A DNA stretch of 16,329 bases from Desulfocapsa sp. Lineage in GTDB: Bacteria > Desulfobacterota > Desulfobulbia > Desulfobulbales > Desulfocapsaceae. Below the pieces are notes generated by a model. The model was given only the letters and a program-made list of their open reading frames with translations, made no database searches and was not told the DNA's origin. A program made the translations under genes and the position numbers. The DNA lies in the NCBI GenBank assembly GCA_029934815.1, contig JAOZLM010000019.1:1-16329 (forward strand), written 5' to 3'. Shown in pieces: positions 1-7,029 of the stretch (position 1 is the first letter of the stretch; each line of letters begins with the position of its first letter).

Positions 1-752
1 GCTGCAATAATGGCGGCATAGGGTGCGATAAAAGAGAGGGTTTCAAGACTAAACGGAATAACGGGAATATTAAAAACAGGGAGTCCTGCCTGGATGCCAC
101 TTCCGCCATTGGCCTGCACAAATGAGAGTACTGTTGCGGTATCAAGCCCGGTAAATATTACGAGCAGGGAGACTGACACAATGGCAACAAGAGCAGCCGG
201 TACTTTTTTCGTAATTTTTGGAAAGAGGTACAGAATAGCCATCGTCAAGGCGACCAGGCCAAGCATTGTATATAATTGTGATCCTTGCATCCACGAGCCA
301 TCAATCTTAAACATTCCAAGTTGCGCTGTGAAAATTACTATTGCTAAGCCATTCACAAAACCCATCATGACCGGATGCGGTATAAGTCTTACAAATTTAC
401 CAAAGCGAAAAAGTCCAGCCAGTATCTGAATCAATCCAGCCAGCAAAAGAGTAGCAAAGAGATACTGCAGGCCGGCACCTTCTCCGCCCATCTCTGTACC
501 TATCTTCACAAGGGAAACCATAACAATGGCAGTAGCGCCAGTGGCACCGGATATCATTCCAGGCCGGCCTCCTATTATTGAAGTCACCAATCCCATCATA
601 AAAGCGCCATAGAGGCCTACTATTGGAGAAATACCAGCAATAAAGGCAAAGGCAACAGCTTCGGGAACAAGGGCAAGGGCAACAGTCAGGCCTGACAGAA
701 CATCGTCTTTGATGGAGCCTGATGTTCTTTCTATTAATTTAAATCTTTTCAT
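1..752 (-). CDS. SulP family anion permease, partial (C-terminus outside window)
   Basis: Inner-membrane secondary transporter of the SulP (SLC26-like) family, which moves sulfate, bicarbonate or related anions. In a sulfur-cycle anaerobe sulfate is the natural guess, but the substrate cannot be read from sequence. The visible 250 residues begin MKRFKLIERTSGSIKDD and continue with hallmark SulP text: LSGLTVALALVPEAVAFAF (about residues 19-37), GLYGAFMMGL (47-56), a glycine-rich GGRPGMISGATGATA stretch, and a later VMMGFVNGLAIVIF helix. Several hydrophobic helices follow. The frame stays open to base 1, so the rest of the membrane domain and the usual C-terminal STAS domain lie outside the window. 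The start is the ATG at 752-750; no in-frame alternative lies just upstream and the Shine-Dalgarno sequence is weak. It faces the same way as the octaheme cytochrome gene, but a terminator and about 300 bases separate them. Confidence 0.9.
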   Translation of the reverse strand, partial: MKRFKLIERTSGSIKDDVLSGLTVALALVPEAVAFAFIAGISPIVGLYGAFMMGLVTSIIGGRPGMISGATGATAIVMVSLVKIGTEMGGEGAGLQYLFATLLLAGLIQILAGLFRFGKFVRLIPHPVMMGFVNGLAIVIFTAQLGMFKIDGSWMQGSQLYTMLGLVALTMAILYLFPKITKKVPAALVAIVSVSLLVIFTGLDTATVLSFVQANGGSGIQAGLPVFNIPVIPFSLETLSFIAPYAAIIA

Positions 753-1055
753 GATTAAAGGACACTTTATGTGCTCTTGCCCATCGCAATAGCTAATAGG
801 CCATTATTGAATAAGCTGAACACTCTGAATGTATATAGGTAGATGCGCAAGAAAGTGGCTGAGTTGGTTAAATTTAGCCTGAGAAATACATCTCATATTT
901 CTGGATGGACCAGCACAAAGAAAACAATTACTTAAAAATAAAACGCTACAGAGAGTCCCTGTGGTTTTGAGAAGAAGTGTCTATATCTTATTGTAGTCTT
1001 AAGGGCAACAACTTTTCACATTCGATGCGAAAAAGGTGGGGTGCTGAAATTAGAT
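753..1055. other. Intergenic stretch, no gene seen
   Basis: This spacer lies between the SulP start and the terminator of the upstream cytochrome gene, and should hold the SulP promoter on the minus strand. I found no convincing -35/-10 pair. A minus-strand TATACA is present near 830-835 but lacks a good -35 box at the right distance. A small imperfect hairpin (CTACAG with CTGTGG, about 945-963) is the only other structure noticed. No coding frame here has a ribosome-binding site or recognisable protein. Confidence 0.5.
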
Positions 1056-1089
1056 AAAAAAACCCCCTTCGCAGATCATGCAAAGAGGG
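1056..1089 (-). terminator. Rho-independent terminator of the octaheme cytochrome gene
   Basis: On the minus strand, 33 bases after the cytochrome stop codon, CCCTCTTTGC (1089-1080) pairs with GCGAAGGGGG (1072-1063). This makes a 10-bp stem with two G-T wobbles and a 7-base loop. It is followed directly by seven T residues (1062-1056). Position, stem and T-run fit an intrinsic terminator and suggest the cytochrome is transcribed alone. Confidence 0.85.
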
Positions 1090-1122
1090 CTTCTTAGAGA
1101 AAGGAAACTTTTCAGGAGTAAC

Positions 1123-2547
1123 CTACTTTTTCATTGGATCTCCGGCATAGCCAAGAGCTTTCCAATTCATGCGATCGCCACCTTTGTGACAATTCAAACA
1201 TTTGAGGGCTTTTTCTTTTGGATCAACCTGATGGTTGATAGGCCAGTAAGATGCGGTCGGTGCAAAATCAAATGTTCCACTATATTCAAGACCACTGACT
1301 TTCATGCCGGCAATAGCAGCTTTATTCCAGTCAAATTGTTTCCAGAATGCAGCTGGATCACCTTTAGGACCCCATACCTTGGGAGTAATCAGGTAATTGA
1401 ATTTGGCATCATAGATCTGTTTTCCTGTATGAACTTTAAATGGCATGATCTTAGCTTCTGGATCATTTCTGTCACCTTGAGGTTCGTTCAGAATTGTAGT
1501 TTTGCCAGGATCAATTATGTCACCAATCATATAAGCACTGGTTGTTCCATTAAACCATGCGTATGTCGGAACTACATTGTCTTCATAAGTAAACAGGCCT
1601 TTCTTGTAGATATAGATTTTATGGCCATGCTCTTTGATCTCTTTCTTTTCTTGAGCTTTTGCTTTGTCAGTTTCAGCTTTGGACCAATCCCAACTCATCT
1701 TGGTTCCGTCTGCTTTGGCATAGTGCGCAATATGACAAGTTTGGCAGGCAATCTTTTTGGCATGCTCGTTATATTTTAATGCGGTAGGAAAGTAGCGATG
1801 CGGGGTGTCACCATGACAATCTTCACAGCTAATGGTAGAGCTTGGGGATGAAGATACAATAAGGGATTGCCCGGGAACATCATGAGAATCGGTTTTGTGA
1901 CATTGCTGACAGGTAAAGTTGAGTCCTTTTGCATCCATATGGACATCCAGATCTTTACTTGGATTGCGCATGGAATTACTCATGTCACCGGGTTTAACAT
2001 TGTTACCACCACCACCATAGGCATGGCAGTTAATACAATTATCTCTGGTTGGCATACCAGCGCTTTGTGCAACTTTTACTAAATCAACAGGCTTTTTATC
2101 CATTTTTGCATTGCCGGTAAAGCCAGCTGGCATTCCTGCGCCTGCACCTGGTTTTTTGTATGTTCCAGTAGTATCATGACAAACAAGACAATCAACTCTT
2201 GACTCATCTTCAAAATCAAAACTACCGTCTTTCCAGCCGTAACCAACATGACAGCTGGTACAGCGAGGTTCGTTGGAGCCAACGGAAACGCAAAAATTGT
2301 TAATAGCGTTTTTCTTTCCACGCATTTGCATGCCCTTTCCCGGGATGTTTTGCATTTTCTCCCAGGTCCAGTGAGTGGTAGCCATTACTTCTTTTGCTGC
2401 GTCTTCGTGACACTCAAGACACATTTCTGTGACTTCCATAGGAGTCTCAAAAGGACCTTCCATCTCTGCGTGGTCATTAGCAAAGCCACTGCTGCTTCCA
2501 ATCAGTGCACTCAATGCTACTACTGAAAGTGTCGTTGTTTTTTTCAT
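1123..2547 (-). CDS. otr: Octaheme c-type cytochrome, tetrathionate reductase family (Otr)
   Basis: Periplasmic multiheme cytochrome of 474 residues. Shewanella Otr, the characterised member, reduces tetrathionate and in vitro also nitrite and hydroxylamine; the physiological substrate here is not known. Exactly eight CXXCH heme-binding motifs are visible, at residues 43-47, 96-100, 120-124, 171-175, 213-217, 241-245, 269-273 and 450-454. Family-typical text includes TTHWTWEK (about 57-64), CTSCHVGYGWKD and SRVDCLVCHDTTGTYKK. Otr has an unusual lysine distal ligand at its active-site heme; a lysine pair (131-132) follows the third motif, but the ligand cannot be assigned without alignment. 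A Sec signal peptide (residues 1 to about 23, cleaved near GFA-ND) fits periplasmic heme attachment. The start is ATG 2547-2545, set by a strong AGGAGGGG Shine-Dalgarno at 2560-2553. No membrane quinol-oxidising partner is adjacent, so its electron donor is not shown here. Confidence 0.92.
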   Translation of the reverse strand: MKKTTTLSVVALSALIGSSSGFANDHAEMEGPFETPMEVTEMCLECHEDAAKEVMATTHWTWEKMQNIPGKGMQMRGKKNAINNFCVSVGSNEPRCTSCHVGYGWKDGSFDFEDESRVDCLVCHDTTGTYKKPGAGAGMPAGFTGNAKMDKKPVDLVKVAQSAGMPTRDNCINCHAYGGGGNNVKPGDMSNSMRNPSKDLDVHMDAKGLNFTCQQCHKTDSHDVPGQSLIVSSSPSSTISCEDCHGDTPHRYFPTALKYNEHAKKIACQTCHIAHYAKADGTKMSWDWSKAETDKAKAQEKKEIKEHGHKIYIYKKGLFTYEDNVVPTYAWFNGTTSAYMIGDIIDPGKTTILNEPQGDRNDPEAKIMPFKVHTGKQIYDAKFNYLITPKVWGPKGDPAAFWKQFDWNKAAIAGMKVSGLEYSGTFDFAPTASYWPINHQVDPKEKALKCLNCHKGGDRMNWKALGYAGDPMKK

Positions 2548-2590
2548 TACTTCCCCTCCTGAGGTGTGAAAAAATGTGTGGTGTATCCTT

Positions 2591-2624
2591 CGTCAAATTG
2601 ACGATAAAATGAATTGCGATTCAT
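2591..2624. promoter_or_regulatory. Two adjacent perfect inverted repeats upstream of the cytochrome gene, candidate operators
   Basis: CGTCAA-A-TTGACG (2591-2603) is a 6+1+6 palindrome. ATGAAT-TGCG-ATTCAT (2609-2624) is a 6+4+6 palindrome. They sit 44 to 77 bases before the cytochrome ATG, in the divergent spacer shared with the U32 gene. Position and symmetry suit dimeric regulator binding. They do not match an FNR/CRP consensus, and no regulator gene lies nearby. The function is inferred. Confidence 0.35.
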
Positions 2625-2692
2625 AATTTTTTTTGTGCATTAGTGAACCTAACAGTTAAATAATTAAATGCAAGTAAATACAATTGGATAGC

Positions 2693-2720
2693 TTGACAAA
2701 AGTGGGTTTATGTTTAATTA
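2693..2720 (+). promoter_or_regulatory. Possible sigma-70-type promoter for the U32 gene
   Basis: A perfect TTGACA box (2693-2698) is followed after 16 bases by TAATTA (2715-2720), a moderate -10 match. It precedes the U32 coding region by about 140 bases, which would give a long leader that contains the 8-codon ORF at 2732-2758. The region is AT-rich, so chance matches are likely. Confidence 0.35.
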
Positions 2721-2731
2721 CGGAGAGATAA

Positions 2732-2758
2732 ATGGGTGCAAAAAAACTTCCATTCTGA
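2732..2758 (+). CDS. Possible 8-codon leader ORF upstream of the U32 gene
   Basis: ATG at 2732 reads MGAKKLPF and then TGA. GGAGAG at 2722-2727 is a reasonable Shine-Dalgarno with short spacing (4 bases). The ORF overlaps inverted-repeat arms: GTGCAAAA (2736-2743) can pair with TTTTGCAC (2762-2769), and the latter also forms a palindrome with GTGCAAA (2771-2777). The arrangement resembles a translated leader with alternative structures, but the codons show no run of a rare or regulatory amino acid. Chance occurrence is quite possible. Confidence 0.2.
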   Translation: MGAKKLPF

Positions 2759-2762
2759 AGGT

Positions 2763-2777
2763 TTTGCACTGTGCAAA
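2763..2777. repeat. Perfect 15-base palindrome in the U32 leader
   Basis: TTTGCAC-T-GTGCAAA is a 7+1+7 inverted repeat about 85 bases before the U32 start. The one-base spacer makes it more like a protein-binding site in DNA than an RNA hairpin. A third copy of the arm (GTGCAAAA, 2736-2743) lies upstream in the orientation that allows it to pair with the middle arm. Confidence 0.5.
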
Positions 2778-2860
2778 TGAACAAATGTGTCATGATGTTA
2801 ATTCCACCATATGGTTCTTAGGATCTTGACAACCGTGTTGCATCGCATTTGTATAAGTCC

Positions 2861-5236
2861 ATGGATATTTTAAAACATAAGAATCTTGAGTTATTAGCAC
2901 CAGCAGGTTCCGTCGAATCATTTTTTGCAGCAGTTGAAAACGGCGCTGATGCAGTATTTTGTGGCCTTGAACAATTCTCGGCAAGAGCAAAAGCGAAAAA
3001 CTTTAGCTTGCAGGATTTGGAATTGATTGTCGGTTATGCTTCCGAGCGAGGGGTGAAGGTGTATGTAGCGTTAAACACGTTATTGCAGGAAAAAGAATTG
3101 CCTGCAATAATCGAGTTACTTGAAACACTGGAATACCTGCAAATAGACGGGATTATAATTCAGGATCTGGGCCTGTATCACATAGCACACAAGTATTTCC
3201 CTAAAATTCCACTCCACGCCTCAACCCAGCTGTTGACGCATAATCTTGCAGGCGTATTAATGCTTGAACGTATGGGTTTTAGCCGTGTTGTATTGGCAAG
3301 AGAATTAACTCTCCGCGAAATTTCAGCAATACACAGTAAAAGCAATATTGAGATTGAACATTTTATTCATGGTGCAATGTGCTACTCCATGTCAGGTCAT
3401 TGTCTTTTTTCTTCATATGTTGATGGACGAAGCGGGAATCGTGGCCGATGTGCTCAACCTTGCAGGAGAAGGTATCATCATGATGGGACTGCAGGGTTTC
3501 ATTTTTCAACCAGTGATTTCTCTTCAATTGAACTGATTCCTGAACTTATTCAGGCCGGGGTGTGCAGTTTTAAGATTGAAGGACGAATGAAAAGTGCAGA
3601 ATATATAGCATCGGTTGTGGCGAGTTATCGAATGGTGATTGATGCAACGCCATCTGATAGGAACAATGCTGTTAAGACTGCCAATGAAACCCTCAAACAG
3701 GCAATGGGTCGTTCGGCTAGCCATGGATTTTTAAAAGGAACCAGCAATAAAAATCTGGTACTTGCGAAACAGAAGGGCGGGCTGGGTAAAATTATTGGCA
3801 AGGTTCAGCGAATTAAAAAAAATGAGATCTCTTTTACGACAAATGATCTATTGCACGTCGGCGATCGTCTACGAATACAGCCGGGTAATGATCGTGCAGG
3901 GGTTGGTTTCACCGTAAGAGCACTTAAACAAAATAATAAGTCAGTAAAACGTGCCGCAAAGAATAGTTTTGTAACGATTCAGTTAGCAAAAATAATCAGA
4001 GTTGGCAGTGGTGACCTTATTTTTAAACTCTCCACCGGAAAATCTTTTACTACCAGTGAAGAAGCTTGTCGTAGACGATTGAGTAAAGCCCCTTTGCGTA
4101 ATCATCCGGTACAATTAACAATAGAATGCGCCGGAAGTGAAATTGTAGTGGCAGCAGACATTGAAGACTTACATTTTGCAAAAAAATATCAGGTTGAAAT
4201 GTTTCCGGCAGAACGTTCCCCGTTGACTGTGGATACTCTGGAAAAAGTCTTTTCAAAAATCGGTAATCCTGTATTGTCCCTTGCCACTTTGAATGCTCCA
4301 GACCTTCCTCCGGTTGTTATCAAACCAAGCAGATTAAAGCAAATTAGGCGTGATTTTTATAAGCTTCTTTTTGACCAGTTTTTAGTTAGCCAGAAACAGA
4401 AGAGGGGAGAGAGAATTGCCAAAATTAAGGACTCTGTCAAAACAAGCTGTCTTCCGATAGAGAAATATCAGAAAACTGAAAAACTATTTGTGTTCAGTGA
4501 TAATCCCGATGATTTAGATCTTATTCAAGAGTATACAGAGATTACTTTTGCTTTTCCTTTAACCCAAAAGTTATTGGCATCTGCACTGAAAAAGAAAATC
4601 CCACAGGAAAGGATAATCTGGGACTTGCCATCTGTTATTTTTGATAAAGAGTGGCCTGTTTTACAGGAAAATGTGACTAAAGCCATTGGGAGTAGCTATG
4701 CACAATTTCGTTTGAATAGCCTTTCCCATTTTAAATTGTTTGAACCCACTGAAAATGTAAAGCTGTACGGCGGTGCATGGTTGTATAGTCTGAATAGTCA
4801 GGCAATTATAGCAACTGCGCGGCAAAAAACAGTAAAATGGTCTTTTTCAATCGAAGACGATAAATTAAATATCGAGCAGTTACTGAAAGGAAAAGAACAG
4901 AATAATCTTCTGCTGACGGTCTATTCACCGGTTGATTTGTTCACATCAAGAATCAAGCCAGCAATTTCTGAACAAAATTTCATCCTTACAAATGATAAAG
5001 GTGGTTTGCTGTCTTTAAAACAAAATGATGAAATGACAGTTACACAGGCAGAAAAACAATTCTCTCTGATTGGAAAATTACAGGTTCTACGAAAGATGGG
5101 CTGTGTAAATTTTGTACTGGATTTAAGGGGAAGTGGCTTATTGAGTGAGCGGGGACAGGAAGTGTTGCAGGCATATTACGAGGATCGGTCAGTCGCCGGT
5201 ACAACTCAATTTAATTTTGAAAGGGGTTTACGCTAA
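2861..5236 (+). CDS. U32 family protein, RlhA/YdcP-like (putative RNA hydroxylation enzyme)
   Basis: Large cytoplasmic U32 'peptidase' family protein, 791 residues from ATG 2861. U32 relatives in E. coli (RlhA/YdcP, TrhP/YegQ) hydroxylate 23S rRNA or tRNA rather than act as classical proteases. The N-terminal TIM-barrel-like U32 domain (about 5-270) has LELLAPAGS, NGADAVFCG, IPLHASTQLLTHN and the family signature EHFIHGAMCYSMSGHC (about 166-181). Cysteines 174, 181, 197 and 235 have nearly the spacing of the [4Fe-4S] ligands in UbiU, so an iron-sulfur cluster is likely. SFKIEGRMKS (236-245) is also family-typical. GRSGNRGRC resembles RlhA more than TrhP. The long C-terminal half includes a beta-rich segment like that of RlhA (DUF3656 region). 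No Shine-Dalgarno decides the start: TTG 2849 would add four residues. The gene ends 12 bases from the convergent HPP gene, with no clear terminator between. Confidence 0.85.
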   Translation: MDILKHKNLELLAPAGSVESFFAAVENGADAVFCGLEQFSARAKAKNFSLQDLELIVGYASERGVKVYVALNTLLQEKELPAIIELLETLEYLQIDGIIIQDLGLYHIAHKYFPKIPLHASTQLLTHNLAGVLMLERMGFSRVVLARELTLREISAIHSKSNIEIEHFIHGAMCYSMSGHCLFSSYVDGRSGNRGRCAQPCRRRYHHDGTAGFHFSTSDFSSIELIPELIQAGVCSFKIEGRMKSAEYIASVVASYRMVIDATPSDRNNAVKTANETLKQAMGRSASHGFLKGTSNKNLVLAKQKGGLGKIIGKVQRIKKNEISFTTNDLLHVGDRLRIQPGNDRAGVGFTVRALKQNNKSVKRAAKNSFVTIQLAKIIRVGSGDLIFKLSTGKSFTTSEEACRRRLSKAPLRNHPVQLTIECAGSEIVVAADIEDLHFAKKYQVEMFPAERSPLTVDTLEKVFSKIGNPVLSLATLNAPDLPPVVIKPSRLKQIRRDFYKLLFDQFLVSQKQKRGERIAKIKDSVKTSCLPIEKYQKTEKLFVFSDNPDDLDLIQEYTEITFAFPLTQKLLASALKKKIPQERIIWDLPSVIFDKEWPVLQENVTKAIGSSYAQFRLNSLSHFKLFEPTENVKLYGGAWLYSLNSQAIIATARQKTVKWSFSIEDDKLNIEQLLKGKEQNNLLLTVYSPVDLFTSRIKPAISEQNFILTNDKGGLLSLKQNDEMTVTQAEKQFSLIGKLQVLRKMGCVNFVLDLRGSGLLSERGQEVLQAYYEDRSVAGTTQFNFERGLR

Positions 5237-5248
5237 CCACCATTTGGA

Positions 5249-5791
5249 TCACCACCAAGATTTAGGATATTGTCTGTTTTTTGGGATATTGTTAACCAGT
5301 AGCGCCACAATGAGTAACATCAAGGCACCTCTGGCTACGGGAACAATAGCGTAAAGATACCCGATTTCATGAAGCTGAGGGCTGCCGATAACAGCTATTA
5401 GTGCAGTGGCTCCCCCTGGCGGATGCAGGGTTTTGGTGAGATGCATCAGAGCTATTGCACCGGCTACTGCCAGTGAGCAGGCAAACCAGATGCCAAATTC
5501 CCCAAAAAACTGGTAACAGAAAACGCCAAAAAGTGCTGAGATGATGTGGCCGCCGACAAGGTTTCGTGGTTGTGCCAGAGGGCTGTCAATTGCACCATAC
5601 ACAAGCACAGCTGATGCACCAAAAGAACCAATAACCATGTTGATGTCAGGTGCTGCTAACTCGACAAACCGGGTGTAATGCAGGGAGCCGATTCCAAGGA
5701 ATGCGCCAATGAAAGACCAGAAGATATTGGGCAGGGGAGTCATTGGCGGGCTTGGGCCGCTGCCTTTCATTTTTTTGAAATAATTGTTCAT
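5249..5791 (-). CDS. HPP family integral membrane protein
   Basis: Small inner-membrane protein of 180 residues with about four transmembrane helices, in the HPP family. Some HPP-domain proteins have been linked to nitrite or anion transport, but the function here is not established. The defining LHPPGGATAL motif is at about 122-131, after the equally typical QPRNLVGGHIISALFG (about 74-89). I chose the ATG at 5791-5789 (MNNYFKKMKGSG). The frame is open further upstream, but that extension would run inside the end of the RNase D gene and carries no family similarity. The start lies 16 bases after the RNase D stop, so the two genes are probably co-transcribed. The intercistronic gap is almost entirely a small hairpin (5793-5807). 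Confidence 0.85.
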   Translation of the reverse strand: MNNYFKKMKGSGPSPPMTPLPNIFWSFIGAFLGIGSLHYTRFVELAAPDINMVIGSFGASAVLVYGAIDSPLAQPRNLVGGHIISALFGVFCYQFFGEFGIWFACSLAVAGAIALMHLTKTLHPPGGATALIAVIGSPQLHEIGYLYAIVPVARGALMLLIVALLVNNIPKNRQYPKSWW

Positions 5792-5792
5792 G

Positions 5793-5807
5793 GTGCACTC
5801 AATGCAC
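5793..5807 (-). repeat. Hairpin filling the rnd-HPP intercistronic gap
   Basis: On the minus strand GTGCA-TTGAG-TGCAC forms a 5-bp perfect stem with a 5-base loop. It starts right after the RNase D stop codon and ends one base before the HPP ATG. The loop contains the only Shine-Dalgarno-like bases (GAG), so the fold could influence translation of HPP. It is short, so chance is possible. Confidence 0.35.
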
Positions 5808-6887
5808 TTAGCTTTCCATTTCTGCCAGAAAGGTCTTACGCCACCCGTTACTCTGCCTGGAAGGTTCAGTTGATTGGCGAATAAGTTTTGTGAGCTCACT
5901 CTTATTCCCAATAAGCGCGGGGTCAATACCGTTTACATCACTTTTAAGAGTGATATATTCCTGAAGATTATGCAGTGAAGCTTTTTCACTTTTTTTCAGT
6001 TTTTTACTGTGCAGGGACTGTGGCAGATTAGATTCACTGCGCGCTTCTCCACTTTTTACCAGCTGGATAATAGTATCCCCATATTGTTTAACTGTTTTTG
6101 CAGAAATCTCACCGCTGGCAAGTATGGCATCATGGTTGTCGAGATGCTTTCTGGCTATGGCAGCCAATACGGGATCTTTTATGATATGGCCCCGAGGCTT
6201 ATCTCTTTTTCGTGCTTCACTTTCTCTCCAGACACAGATGTCCTGCAGAATAGCAAGGGATCTTTCGTCCAGACTTCCTGCACCTTTGACTTTGGCGTAG
6301 CGTTCTGAATCAGTAATGCCAAGATAGTGTTTCGGATCATTAAACAGAAGCATTTCTTCGTCGAGCCACTGTTTTGTTTCGGGCAGAATTCTCGCCAGTA
6401 CTAACACACGAACAGCCCGAAGATATCGAACATCATCAAGTGCATAATCTGTTTGCTTTGGGTCAAGAGGGCGCTTTAACCAGTTGGTACGTGTTTCTGT
6501 TTTGGTCAGTTTTATATCGAGAAGTCTCTCAATCAATGCTGAGAGTGAGAGTGTGGAACCAAGGGCTGCAAATCCGGCGGCCAGCCTGCTGTCAAAAATA
6601 TTTTGCGGGTCGTATCCTGTGGCCGTTCGCAGGATGGAAAGATCCTGCGGGGCATCATGAAATATTTTGACAACTGCAGGGTCAGCGAGTAATTTTCCAA
6701 GAGGTGAAAGATCTTCTAATGCAAGGGGATCGATGAGAAAACAATCTTCATCGGAAAGAGCAAGTTGAATCAGGCCAAGACGTGGGACATAAGTTCGCTC
6801 CCATACAAATTCTGTGTCGAAAGCCACTGCATCTGTCTCATGGGCACGAGCCATAAGAGCCTTAAGATCTTTTGTTGTAGTTATCAT
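5808..6887 (-). CDS. rnd: Ribonuclease D
   Basis: 3'-to-5' exoribonuclease of the DEDDy superfamily, involved in trimming the 3' ends of tRNA and other small RNAs in the cytoplasm. It has 359 residues, close to the 375 of E. coli RNase D. Exo motif I is AFDTEFVWERTY (Asp24, Glu26). Motif II is KIFHDAPQDL (Asp82). Motif III is YALDDVRYL, with the Tyr148-x3-Asp152 pattern of the DEDDy type. An HRDC nucleic-acid-binding domain follows at about 205-285 (LDERSLAILQDICVWRESEA), then a lysine-rich tail with a second helical segment. The start at ATG 6887 gives an N-terminus like the family (about 20 residues before the first catalytic Asp), although no strong Shine-Dalgarno is visible. It is divergent from yejB and followed by the HPP gene. 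Confidence 0.95.
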   Translation of the reverse strand: MITTTKDLKALMARAHETDAVAFDTEFVWERTYVPRLGLIQLALSDEDCFLIDPLALEDLSPLGKLLADPAVVKIFHDAPQDLSILRTATGYDPQNIFDSRLAAGFAALGSTLSLSALIERLLDIKLTKTETRTNWLKRPLDPKQTDYALDDVRYLRAVRVLVLARILPETKQWLDEEMLLFNDPKHYLGITDSERYAKVKGAGSLDERSLAILQDICVWRESEARKRDKPRGHIIKDPVLAAIARKHLDNHDAILASGEISAKTVKQYGDTIIQLVKSGEARSESNLPQSLHSKKLKKSEKASLHNLQEYITLKSDVNGIDPALIGNKSELTKLIRQSTEPSRQSNGWRKTFLAEMES

Positions 6888-6936
6888 TGTATTGCGGTCA
6901 GTTAAGTTGTATTGCTATTCTGCTGTTATCATTGTA
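6880..6936. repeat. Short direct repeats in the rnd-yejB divergent promoter region
   Basis: GTTATCATTGTA occurs at 6880-6891 and 6925-6936, 45 bases apart. TTGTATTGC occurs at 6887-6895 and 6907-6915, 20 bases apart, which is about two helical turns. The first copies overlap the RNase D start codon. The arrangement could serve as regulator sites for either divergent gene, or be a remnant of a small local duplication. Confidence 0.35.
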
Positions 6937-7029
6937 ACAAGCCATACTGACTAAAAAAAAACAAGGATTAAAAATTGTTTTCACCAGGTAAATATTTAAA
7001 AATCATTCCTAATCATATGTGGAACTAAT

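Noticed and set aside
945..963. Hairpin CTACAG/CTGTGG followed by TTTT as a terminator
   Set aside because: There is no plus-strand gene upstream for it to terminate, and the stem is short with a wobble.
1078..1779. Long plus-strand open frame (233 codons) opposite the octaheme cytochrome
   Set aside because: It lies entirely antisense to a gene with eight heme motifs, begins inside the terminator, has no ribosome-binding site and its product resembles no family; it is a shadow frame.
2826..2857. TTGACA at 2826 with TTGTAT or TATAAG as a promoter giving leaderless U32 mRNA
   Set aside because: The -10 choices are poor matches or have wrong spacing (20 bases), so I prefer the TTGACA at 2693; not excluded outright.
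5792..5926. N-terminal extension of the HPP protein to an ATG at 5926
   Set aside because: The extra 45 residues overlap the RNase D coding region and have no HPP-family character; the ATG at 5791 gives a normal N-terminus.
7017..7028. ATG at 7017 as the start of yejB
   Set aside because: It is out of frame with yejB and meets a stop after three codons.
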